Origin: Rhododendron vialii
Taxonomy: Eukaryota; Streptophyta; Magnoliopsida; Ericales; Ericaceae
NCBI RefSeq assembly: GCF_030253575.1
Contig: NC_080560.1
Coordinates: 34,399,501-34,463,500, forward strand
Direction of reading: 5' to 3'
Length of the DNA stretch: 64,000 nt
Below, one piece after another: positions 1 through 10,099 of the stretch (its first letter is position 1; each line of letters starts with the position of its first letter). A program made the position numbers and the translations under genes. The notes under the pieces were generated by a model. The model made no database searches. It was not told the DNA's origin and saw only the letters and a program-made list of their open reading frames with translations.

Positions 1-400
1 CAAAGAAAATGCACACTTGCACTGGTCCATGTCAGCTATATGAGCTTTCTTATATGCTCAATATTTTTAATGGAAAATACACAAGAACAAAGTCACAAAA
101 CACCCAGAGATTTCCGAACTCCACAAATTTTGTGAGGACTCAGAACAGTAAGTGTGAACATTGTACAAGAATCACATATGTCCTAGAACGGTCCAAGTTC
201 CAACACCAAAATGAGAAACAAAAGATGATAATTAATTTGACAAGGAAAAAAAACCCGTTCCCAAAGTAGAAATCACATTATTTGACTGTCTGACAACTGC
301 CAGCAAGTCTATTTCAAACACTTAAAAATCATACTAACACTCTAACAAAAAAACATAACACACAATCACAGTAATAAAACCGAATTTAAAAAACACATAC

Positions 401-1610
401 CAGCATTGCCGTGGCTGTCTCTCTTGCATCACCGTCGATACGAATCATAGTGCTGGCATCGCTGTAGAACTGATGAATAAACTCAGGTTGGTGTTGAAGT
501 ACCTGGTAATACTGCCCAACAAAGTACGTGCCAACCTGAAACCACCCATAACTGAGATTTTTAGAGAAAGTAGACTGAGAAAATACTGACATATAAGGAA
601 ACCAAATTAAGTCTTGTGTGCCAATAAACTAAAGTTGGCTACATGAATCTTGTTTTGCCATTCTATCGGTTCAAAGACTTAACGTTTAACAAGTAGATGT
701 CATGTTTTACAACATCACCTCATATTAGTTTAAGTGTTTCCCTCCCCAAATCAATTTAGGTGTTCCCCTTGGCCTTTACTAGTAATCTTATCACCTTTTT
801 TTGGTTGTATCTCACCAGAGTCACCAGACCACCCTAGTCTATGACCACTGAACCTATCTTACATTGGCCCCAATCAACTCACAACTATTTTCATATTTAA
901 TCCTACCTCTCCTGGTCTTACACACATCTACCTTGACACTTACATATAGAACTACATACAAACAAGAACCTACACACCTCTGGGGTCCGTTGGATTAGAA
1001 AGAAAATTACATTGGAAAGTGAAATGAGAGAAAGTCAAGTGAAAGAAAAGAGAGTCTAAAGGAAATTTATGTTTTTGATAAAAATGAAAAGTTCTGTTAA
1101 AATTCTGCAAGAAAATACTTATAAACTTACCCTTAACATACAACTTCACAATGAAATAATCAAAAAATTATGGGCATAATGGGAAGTGTCATAGGAGGTG
1201 ACAACTTTCTCAAGAACATTTTATTTCTTGTGTTTTTAACAAGAAAGTGAAAGCTATGTAACCATTCTTAAATGGGTAGCACAAGAAAATTCACTTTCTA
1301 GCACTTTCATGCCAATCAAACACGAGCAAAGTGAGCCCTAAAGATTAATCCGGTTGATTGGTGGGTTTGCTCCCCACACAATTGACGACGGTTCGATTCT
1401 TTGGGTCAAGCAGCAAGAAAGGAATTTCTTGTCAATCTCCTAGTCCCAGTATGGATGGCCTGGATGGCCTAGCTTTGAACGGACTGGAAGGGATAAGTCG
1501 AGGTGCACGAAAGCTGGCCCAGACACCCTGACCGCCAAACCAAGAAACAAAAAGACACAAGCAAAGTTTCTTTTTTCCTTCTCGTTCTTGCATTTTCACT
1601 CTACCCAAAT

Positions 1611-1669
<59 letters not shown>

Positions 1670-1717
1670 CTGAGCAGCAGTGACGGGCAAGTGGAAGTTG
1701 TGAAACGGAGTGGCCAT
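401..1717 (-). CDS. G3BP-like NTF2-domain RNA-binding protein, 5' part (runs off left edge)
   Basis: Two coding exons are visible. Exon 1 is 1717-1670 (ATG, 16 codons, begins MATPF, ends AAQ) and exon 2 is 535-401 (45 codons, VGTYFVGQYYQVLQ to TATAML). Both junctions are phase 0 with GT donors, and exon 2 follows a TTTCAG acceptor. Joined, they give the start of an NTF2-like domain in the plant G3BP layout (NTF2 domain, then normally an RRM and RGG tail beyond the window). Family role, from knowledge: stress-granule and mRNA-binding scaffold in the cytoplasm; the NTF2 domain dimerises. Intron 1 is 1.1 kb and carries a SINE. Its donor runs straight into a (CT)n tract. An in-frame ATG just upstream of exon 2 opens a longer frame, but exon 1 matches family N-termini better. 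The next exon is not in the window. Confidence 0.85.
1333..1555 (+). mobile_element. tRNA-derived SINE in intron 1 of the G3BP-like gene
   Basis: A 5' tRNA-like head carries a B-box-like GGTTCGATTC near 1390. The body is flanked by near-identical 12-bp repeats at 1321-1332 and 1556-1567 (CAC[G/A]AGCAAAGT). A clearly related copy lies at 56453-56662; the two share the head (GGTTGRTTGGTGRGTTTGCTC type) and the body motifs. It is in antisense orientation to the host gene. Confidence 0.75.
1609..1667. repeat. (AC)n/(GA)n compound microsatellite at a splice donor
   Basis: An AC run followed by about 20 GA units. On the minus strand the (CT)n starts within 4 nt of the exon 1 donor of the G3BP-like gene. 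Confidence 0.9.
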
Positions 1718-1959
1718 GACCAGTGCTCTCGAGAGGGGAAAAAACCCACTAAAACCCTAAAGCTTCAACCCGACCATAGATCTGAAAAATCAAGTGGCGG
1801 AAATTGAAAAGACTAACATCAACAAGGGCATAAATAATCATCCAGAAAGAGAAACAGAAACGTAATTTCGAGAATACAAAAAAAGAAAAGCGAGATTCTG
1901 AGTGTGAGTAGGAAATGCAGGGGTAGAGAGAGAGAGAGAGAGAGACCTGAAATGGGAAG

Positions 1960-2006
1960 AATGGGAGAGGAAAGGGCACTTATGCATGTGTTGTGTCGTA
2001 TATATG
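1960..2006 (-). promoter_or_regulatory. Putative TATA box and start region of the G3BP-like gene
   Basis: Read on the minus strand, a TATATA core lies at 2006-2000, about 285 bp upstream of the ATG at 1717. A start near 1970 would give a roughly 250-nt leader containing CT-rich stretches. This is inferred from position and composition only. Confidence 0.4.
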
Positions 2007-2148
2007 GAGCTGCTGGCCCTGGTGGCTGCCTGCTAGTGTGCTCTTCGCCACTGGTTTTTGTAGCTGCCATTTTACGGCTGTGTATGTTCGGAAAAATTAC
2101 ACTTTGCACCATAAAGTATTGGATTTTCTAATAAGGGATGCTTGATTT

Positions 2149-2500
2149 TACGGGTGGAAATTTACGACACGAAGTTAGCAGGTTAGAATCAGTTATTTCT
2201 GACACATAATACGAATATAAAACAACACGATAACACAAGAAACTAAATATGTCAAGTTAGGGTTGAGAGAATTCTGACACAAGAAGACACGACACGAGAA
2301 TTTATGGAAGGACACGATAACACGACACGAACACGAACATGACACGAAGTTAGCGGGTTAGGGTCGGCTATTTTTGACACACAACAAGAATATAACATGA
2401 CACGAAAACACAAAAAGCTAAACAGGTTAGGTTAGAGTTGAGAGTATTCTGACACGAACTGAGATGGCACGACACGAACACAACATGATGCCCACCCCTA
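2149..2500. mobile_element. hAT-like MITE with internal duplication
   Basis: The 352-bp element is flanked by a perfect 8-bp duplication CTTGATTT (2141-2148 and 2501-2508). The ends are short and imperfectly inverted (TACGGGTGG against TAGGGGTGG). The body is rich in ACACGACACG and consists of two diverged direct copies of about 170 bp, each starting near GACACGAAGTTAGC. The 8-bp duplication and TA-GGG-type ends fit the hAT superfamily. Confidence 0.75.
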
Positions 2501-2554
2501 CTTGATTTTTCTAACACCCCCAAATCAAAATTCCGAATACCGTACTGGTTATTA

Positions 2555-2782
2555 CTCCCTGCATCTCTAAATAACTGCCCAGTTGTACTTTTTCATTTTA
2601 TTTTTAAATTAATTATACCTTTCAATTTATATAGTTTTTTGTAATTTTCAAAATTTTGTCTAACAAAACCAATTAAGATCTATAGTGCATATAAAAAATA
2701 CAGTACATACTTTTGAAGACATAAATGATATTTTAAAATGTCTAGAATAATAATATAAACATTTATTAAAGGACGGAGGGAG
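2555..2782. mobile_element. Stowaway-like (Tc1/mariner) MITE
   Basis: AT-rich 228-bp body between CTCCCTGCATC and its inverted partner ending GGACGGAGGGAG, flanked by TA on both sides (2553-2554, 2783-2784). The ends match the well-known CTCCCTCCGT Stowaway terminus. Another copy is at 63643-63878. Confidence 0.8.
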
Positions 2783-2884
2783 TATACCATTTTAGTACTA
2801 TTTGATACTATGCATACCTGGAAAGTTTTCGGATACCGTTTTGGATTATTTGTGATACATTTTCATGGTCTTGCTAATATTTAT

Positions 2885-2929
2885 GGGGGCTGCTATTCGC
2901 AGCCCCGTATTTTCTCCCGTAGCCCGTTA
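2885..2929 (+). repeat. MULE left terminal inverted repeat
   Basis: About 39 of the outer 45 bp match the right end in inverted orientation. The outer 22 bp are also self-complementary (GGGCTGC, short spacer, GCAGCCC), so the tip can fold on itself. Confidence 0.85.
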
Positions 2930-3218
2930 CTCCACGTAGCCCATTTCCAATATTTTAAAAAAGAAAATTTTCTCCATGTAACCCATTAAATGTACATGAT
3001 CTTCCTATTATACCCTTCCCTCTAAAAAATTACACTTAAACTCCCCCACCCATCCAAATAGAAACCCTAATCCCAGCCAAATACCCAGCCCACCCATTAC
3101 GTCTCCTCCCACGCCACTCCATTTCCGTCTCCCCTCACCTCCACCTTCATAGCCACCACTGCAATACCGCCACTCCTGCCGCCGCACCACCGCTGCACCA
3201 CCGGCTCAGGTTCTTCTC

Positions 3219-3256
3219 TCTCTCTGATCTTCTCTCTCTCTGTTCTTCTGTTCTAA

Positions 3257-3307
<51 letters not shown>

Positions 3308-3330
3308 GTCTCTCTGTGTGTGTGTGTGTA
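3219..3330 (+). repeat. (CT)n microsatellite with short GT run
   Basis: Long interrupted CT tract passing into a GTGTGT run, in the left subterminal region of the MULE. Confidence 0.9.
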
Positions 3331-3336
3331 GAGAAT

Positions 3337-3490
3337 TTGGTAATTAGATCCCGTATTTTTGTAAATATTTTGGTAATTAGATCCCGTATTTTTGTAAATA
3401 TTTTGGTAATTAGATCCCGTATTTTTGTAAATATTTTGGTAATTAGATCCCGTATTTGTTTAGAAATGTTGGTAACTAGATTCCGAAATT
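3337..3490 (+). repeat. 33-bp minisatellite inside MULE left arm
   Basis: Four successive copies of a 33-bp unit (begins TTGGTAATTAGATCCCG) start at 3337, 3370, 3403 and 3436, with a decayed fifth at 3469. The first three are identical or nearly so. Because 33 is a multiple of 3, the tract reads as an open frame with an 11-residue repeat, but nothing else suggests coding. Confidence 0.9.
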
Positions 3491-5669
3491 GGTAGCAAAA
3501 AACGGTGAATGTGCCCGATTAGTAAGCTGTGAGATGCTACGGACTCCACATCCTCCACGGCTCCACCTAATTGGACTCCACATTCCCTGGTTCTAATCGA
3601 TTAACCCTAACTTAGAGCAAAGAATATGAAATAGCTCATAACCATACAACTTAGACTAGCGCATAACCAACTAGGATTTAACTTATCAGAGAGTCGGATA
3701 CCAGTTACAACTTATAAGTTATACAACATATCGCATGGCTGGATCATCTGTGAAAAAAAAGCAACACAATACAACAATTAGGCATTCGATACAAAGCAGA
3801 GAAAACTAAATTGTAAGTGTAAGTTTGTGAGAGCAAAAAGCACAAACAATTCTTAAAAGATCGGTTCACAGCACAATGCCCATCTCATCCCGTCACTGAC
3901 TATTGCAACAACTATGGTTGCCGGTAAAAAGGAAAATGAATTGAAACACGGAGATGGAAGTTGCTTACCCAATAGTCTACGGTGCTAATTTAACTAGTCT
4001 AACGATCACAGGAACTGGGTATGTTATAGTGGACTTATTACGCACCATTAGCACTTTTAATAGAATTCGGTGCTCCGTGGCCATTTATATGCACAAACTT
4101 CCCCTTCAGTGCTTACGTATTGGATATAAAAAAATCCAAGAGAACTTAAATACACCAGAGAAAGATATCAACCTCACCAATCAAGTATAAACGTTTTGCA
4201 ATAACTGATGACAAGATCCTCTCCACAAACTCCATCTTAATCCTCAAGTACCTGAATTCAACAAACAAGGGTATACAATAAGGAACTCCACTTATCCCAA
4301 AATATATAGGAGTTCTATTATTGTTAGTATATTAACAGTTAAATAGTAATGGGGATTCAACCTTGAGGGCTCTATGTGGATAGGGTAGTGAATGTGCAAC
4401 CTGTGAATAAATAGATTTCTCAGTTCACCCATAGAAGAGCCAAAAAAGGAAATCAAACAGAGCCAAATTTACCTATTGTTTAACGAGTTTCTGCACACAT
4501 CTATTTTGTGTCCTCGACTTCATTGTGATGATTGAGCCATGGCTGCCTCCTTTCGCAGAAATCTTTAACCTATTTAAATTTCAAACATCCAAATGGAATA
4601 GATCCACCACCAAATTTGACCTAATTATGCAATAGAGTGGAACCTTGATTGATACATGCAACAAGGTGAAAAGATCATAGGTTTTCACAATCACCTTAGA
4701 CGCGTACCCAATGAGAAGGGATTCAATTGAATGAGTAAGGGCTAGACTCTGAAGATGCTCTTCAATTAACTCATAGTCTAATTATAAGCCAAAAAATGCG
4801 CTAAGGTTCCTTGCTGTTTTTCAGTAAGCATTTTCTAGGATCTTAGCTTTAGATTGTCACCATCTTCAGCTATTACAAGAGTTACCACTAGTTCATATGC
4901 AAGGCCCTTTTCCCAAACAAGAAAGTTATAGTTAAATAAACAAGAAAGTTAATAGTGATTCCCAAATGGAAAAAATAATCAAGAGCTTTGCATACTTCAA
5001 CAAAAAAAAAAAAGGATTGGAAATTAGTCTTTTTGAAAGATATATTTAGGTTTTAAACAACTTTGCCAATAGCTTGTGTCCCTCGACAAAATATTAGTAA
5101 GGGTATTGATATTAGTCTTTTTGAAAGACGTACTCATATAGGGTACTGAGATTAGTTTTTCCGAAAGACGTACTCATATTTGAAACAGCATTCTCATACT
5201 CAACAAAATAGTATGATGAATTATTACCAGACGAAATCAAAAGCTAAGGTATGGCCTTCATCATAAGTTGTCTTGGTAATTTGCTATTCTTCCTGTCCCT
5301 TCTCTGTTTTGGAATATATTTTGCAGAACACTTGGTACAAAACTTGTCAGACTCGATTTGTCAACCAAACAATGAACATATAAGAGGGAGAGCAATGAAC
5401 ACTTTGTTGCAGTGAGCCAAATGAGTTTGAAAATGTTATTGAGTTTGCTTTGGACATTGGTTGTCTCTATTTGCATCATTTGTATGAATTGGAGGAAGTC
5501 TGAGTATGTTTTTACAACAACGGTTGAAAAGCTATAGAGTACTATTATGGAGTTTTCATTTTGTCCTGCCATAAGCCATAGCATACTGATAGTGCATAGT
5601 CTTATAGGCATTCTTACTTGTTGTTGTCTTTTCAGACTTGTAAATTTGTATTATTGTTATGATATGCAG
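3491..5669. other. MULE left arm without recognisable gene
   Basis: AT-rich sequence between the minisatellite and the PMD gene. A short motif (AGTCTTTTTGAAAGA and GTACTCATAT) recurs between about 5025 and 5185. It presumably holds the promoter and 5' untranslated part of the PMD gene; I see no certain TATA box or coding exon. Confidence 0.5.
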
Positions 5670-5675
5670 GTTATT

Positions 5676-8600
5676 ATGCGTCCACCACGTGGAGTTCGAG
5701 GCCGAGGTCGGGCCCGGGGTGTCCTTCAGGACGAGTCTGAGGCTCCTGAGGTAAACAGCTTTCAATAGTTGATTTTTTGAATAAAGTTTAATAGCTCAAG
5801 TCTTTCTCATAGACAAATTCTGCCATCTTCCTTCGTAGTGTCTCATGTTTAACAAGTTGATCTTTTTATCACATAGGTGGTATTCGACCTGAGAACACGA
5901 GACTTGACATACCTGCCCGAGTTTATACTCAATAAAAAAACCACTCGACTTAGGTCGGATCTGTCCCACATATAGTGTAAGGGCATGTACGAACAGTGTG
6001 AAACATTTTGTACAAAAAACTGTTTTAGTTTGTGTACAAAAAGCTAAAAAAACCACTCCGCTTAAACTCGGATCTTTTTATCATGAATGTTTGATACTAC
6101 TTGATGTGTACCATTCCTTGTTATGACTCATCGATAAGAGGGTATCGTTCCCTCTTTAAAGACTACGCATTTTTGTCCAGTATCCAGTAATACAATTTGA
6201 CTGAATGTGAATTAACTAGCTAGCTTTAAGTTCTGCCATGCTGAAGTGGCGTAGAAATTGATGATGGCATACTGTTTGCAAGATTGATGATGATAACTTC
6301 AACCATTTGAGCCACGTTGAAGTATGTTTGCTGTTTGTTTATAAAGGATACGGGCATGATCAACCAAATTGATAAATAAGAACTGTATTCAAAATATTTT
6401 GTTGAAAGCATCGGAGTCAAAGTGGCTATGTTTAGGTGGACAAAAATAATGAAACTTTGTTACTAGTAGTTTTTTGTGGAAGATTTTTTTCTGGTAATGG
6501 AGTTCAAGGATGTGAATAGGAAAAGTTTATGTCTCAGGCATTAACTGTTTGTAGGCAACATTGTATTGCCTTTTGGTAAATTGGAGACCAGAAGCAGAAG
6601 CTTCACGTATGATAAAATGTTCTGACTTCTGAAACAAAATTATTTTTTGGTAACCAATCACCGAAATTGTTTATTATTTTCAGTAATCAGTAACTGACAT
6701 GTTATGCTTATTTCGGCAACCAGACGTTAAAACTTCATGTGGAAATGGAATAACTTGTAATTGTATTATTTAGGTTATACGTTCACTGCCTCAAGTTCGA
6801 ACTCGTGGAGGCCGAGATCGGGGCCGTGGCCGGGGCGAGGCCGAAGTGCATCGTCAGGAAGAGGAACATGCTTTCGTCGAGGACATACCTTTGGATGAGG
6901 TTAAAATTTTCCAATTTCACACCAGCTTTGTAGTAGTTTGTATTTTATCTTTGTTTGTTTTATGAAACGTTCGGTACCAAAAAATTGAAATATGTATGAA
7001 CTGCCTCTTTTAAGACTAACTTGTAATTGTATTATTTTCATATACGTGTAGGTTATGCGTTCACTGCCTCGAATTAGAACTCGAGTAGGCCGAGGTCGGG
7101 GCCGGGGCCGGGGCAAGGCCAAAGTGCCTCGTCAGGAAGAGCAAGATGTTGTCTTCGAGGACATACCTGAGGATGAGGTGAAAATTTTCCAAAAAGGGTT
7201 CCACTACATTTTTATTTTGTTGAACACTAACTCATATTATTTGCAATCTATAGTTTTTTAGTTTTAGGAACACTAATATGTATTGTTTTTGTTTTTTCTT
7301 ATACGTGTAGGTTATAGCACCGCAGCCACCGGTAGAGGAAGATGTAAACTTTTTTCAATTTCAAAATTGCTTTGAATAGCATTTTGTAATCTTTATTTGT
7401 TGTATGAACAATAATATGTATTGTATGTTTTTGCATATACGTGTAGGTTATAGCACCGCAGCCACCGGTAGAGGAAGAGGTAAACTTTTTTCAATTGCAT
7501 AATTGCTTTCAATAGTATTTTTTAATCTTTATTTGTTTTTTGGGACATTCTAATATGTATTGTATGTTTTTGCATATACGTGTAGGTTATAGCACCGCAG
7601 CCACCGGTAGAAGAAGAGGTAAACTTTTTTCAATTGCATAATTACTTTCAATAGTTTTTTTTAATCTTTATTTAATTTATGAACAATAATATGTATTGTA
7701 TGTTTTTGCATATGCGTGTAGGTTGTAGAACAGCCACCGGAAGAGGTACATTTTTTTCAATTTTATACTCGCTTGCTTTTATTACTTTTTTTTAATAGTT
7801 ATTTGTTTTATGAACACTAATCTGTATGGTATTATTGGCATGTATGTGTAGGTTATTCGAGGCCGACGTCGACGTCGGGGCCGTGGCCGGGGCCGGGCAG
7901 AAGCACAGCAACATGACGATGCGCCTTTGGATGTGGGTGGTCCGGAGGACCTATCCTTGCTAAAGAGTTTTCACACACATGTGGCTAAAGCCATTTTGGA
8001 GGGAGAAGAGAGGGGTACATTAAGATTGCATCAACACTCGGGTCTTTTGGGCAATTGGGTAGTTACAGAAGACAGGTTCAAACAAAAGGTATTGAATTCG
8101 GGCTTGCTTCCATTGTGTAGCATAAATAAAAACGCGCAATGCAATTCCTTTAGAATTGCTGCATTTGTTGAAAGGTGGCATCCGGAGACGAACACCTTTC
8201 ACTTTGACTTTGGTGAGATGGGGTTGACATTAGATGACGTAGAACATCTACTAGGGATACCTGTTCGTGGATTGCCTGTGTACACGAGAGGACGAAAGGA
8301 CGCCAAAAGAACTGTTAATGAATTTGCTTGGTGTGTCGAACGAAGTTGCGACAAATGCAATTACTGTGAATGCAGTTAAACGGTATACAGTTAAGTTGAG
8401 TTGGTTGGAGATGAATTTCAAAGACGTAAATGAGACGGACACAGACGAGCGGGTTGTGTGTTGTGCTCGTGCGTACCTGCTATATGTCATTGGGTGCACC
8501 CTTTTTTGTGATAAGTCAGGTGGGTTCGTACAGCTTGACCTCCTTCCACTATTGGAGGATTTAGATCACGTTCATACGTACGGATGGGGCTCTAGTTGCT

Positions 8601-10099
8601 TGGCATATTTGTACAGAAATCTTGGTTATGCGAGTAGGAGGAATGCAAAGCAGATTGGTGAATTTCTTATTTTACTAGAGGTACACTTACTTTTTCTGAT
8701 TATGAAAAAACCAATAAGTTCATGTTACGGATATATGATTGTAATATGCTTCACATGCGTGTAATGCTATAGGCGTGGATAAACGAGCACTTCCCAACGC
8801 TACATGCTGTTGTTGACCCAGAGTACACAAAAGAACTTCCACGGGCACGACGTTGGTGTCTGCATAGCGAGAGTGGCACAAGTGTACAGCATTACCGGCG
8901 CGTGTTGGACAACTTACTTGTAGATGAGGTAGAATTCTAACACACTCTGCATTCAACATTTTGTAGAATTACGTTGCCAATTATAAGCTGTCTTACAATA
9001 TTATACAGTTTGAGAGTAGAAATTAAACTCTTCCACTAAGGACAGAGAACTGTAAGTACAATTATTTTATAAGCTAATCAAATATAGGAGAAGTTCCAAC
9101 TTAACCTGTGTCAATATTCTCCAAATTCTCGGTAACACATTGAGATGCATGACATGGCTTTTGCTTCAAAATATCTACTATCAAACCATTAGCCTTCTTC
9201 ATTGTCTTCCTTAACTCATCTTCTGAAGTATCGTAATTCTAGCACAGTGATGCAGGGACATTAATCGAGCAGAATCATTAATCGTGAAATTTCTTAAGCG
9301 TATGGGGACATGAATAATCAAGATAGCCTGCTATTGTAACCCTGCCTCAAATGGCTTTTGTTCAAATGAAGAAAACCCAATAGGAGTTCATGCCACTTTT
9401 CAATTGACGTGTGCACTACTTTGCCTCCTTGGCCTACTTATAAGCCAAGTTCCACATATATGCCAGACTTTAGTTTTTGAATGAATGATACAGTGTTAGT
9501 TGATGGCTTTCGCCGGATCGTTTGATTAACTTGTTAATTTATTGTACTATTACATATCATATGTTTTGTTTGACAAACAGGTGATATTTGACCCGTACAA
9601 GGCCCGCAGGCAAAATGTCTCTGAGATTGCTTTCTACACTGGTCCCATTCGTGCCATGTCCTATGTGGAGCCATACCTCCCCGACAGAGTCTTGAGGCAG
9701 TTTGGACTATTGCAGCGAATACCCGCAGACCCTATAGCACCTCAGCGTGCATCGCGAGGCCAGCACACCTACAACGTTGTTTACGAATGGACTGAAGGTT
9801 TTTGGTCTAGCCCTGACTACCACTTGGTGCCTGAGGATAAGAGAGAGCCTACACCACCTGGGATTCCTTGGGCGTGTACTGATGACTACATTCCGTGGTT
9901 GAGGGTGTTCTCGCACCCGAGGGTGGGACATGGTTTGGCACCTGGTGGAGGGCGTGTTAGGCAGGGTCGTGAGGAGCAGGTTCGGGTTGTGTTGGATGTG
10001 GTACACAGGGCTTTGGGCGATACCGAACTTGGAGCTGTTGAGTTGCGGCAGGCACTGCAGGACGTAGAAGCTATTTTACGGCCCACATTTGTTACTTAG
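5676..10099 (+). CDS. Plant mobile domain (PMD) protein with RG-rich, microexon-built N-terminus
   Basis: Ten exons: 5676-5750 (ATG start; an acceptor-like CAG lies 6 nt upstream), 6774-6899, 7052-7177, 7311-7343, 7447-7479, 7586-7618, 7722-7745, 7852-8680, 8773-8928, 9581-10099 (TAG). All introns are phase 0 and most downstream exons begin with a Val codon. The first exons encode RG/RGR-rich segments and acidic linkers; exon 8 restarts with an Arg-rich block ([13 protein letters not shown]) and then enters the PMD fold ([44 protein letters not shown]), continued by AWINEHFP and by YEWTEGFW in the last exon. Homologues are MAIN/MAIL1 and 'phosphatase 7 long form' proteins, nuclear silencing factors whose domain is widespread in transposons. 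In exon 8 the frame shifts at the AAAA run 8305-8308, where one extra A separates GRKDAK from ELLMNLLGV. Without it the protein would be about 650 aa. The role in the MULE is unknown. Confidence 0.85.
6774..7177 (+). repeat. Tandemly duplicated 126-nt RG-rich exon pair
   Basis: Exons 6774-6899 and 7052-7177 are both exactly 126 nt and clearly homologous: each begins VI/VM-RSLP, passes through an RGRGRGRG stretch and ends in an acidic EDIP-DE tail. The intron ends around them are also alike. Confidence 0.85.
7311..7745 (+). repeat. Array of duplicated microexons (33, 33, 33, 24 nt) with their introns
   Basis: Three 33-nt exons (7311-7343, 7447-7479, 7586-7618) encode [10 protein letters not shown] plus D or E, and a shortened fourth (7722-7745) encodes VVEQPPEE. 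Each is preceded by a nearly identical acceptor (TACGTGTAG or a close variant) and followed by GTAAAC or GTACAT. Unit spacing is 136, 139 and 136 nt, then 130 nt to exon 8, and the introns themselves are recognisably duplicated. Whole exon-plus-intron units were therefore copied in tandem. All are in phase 0, so any number of units keeps the frame. Confidence 0.9.

Noticed and set aside
982-1332. Possible hAT MITE (GGGTCCGTTGGATTAG at the left, CCAATCAAACACGAGC at the right)
   Set aside because: The inverted similarity is short and no target duplication was found; the right side is interrupted by the SINE duplication.
3298-3495. Frame with an 11-residue repeat
   Set aside because: Reads a 33-bp minisatellite after a CT/GT microsatellite; no start context or family.
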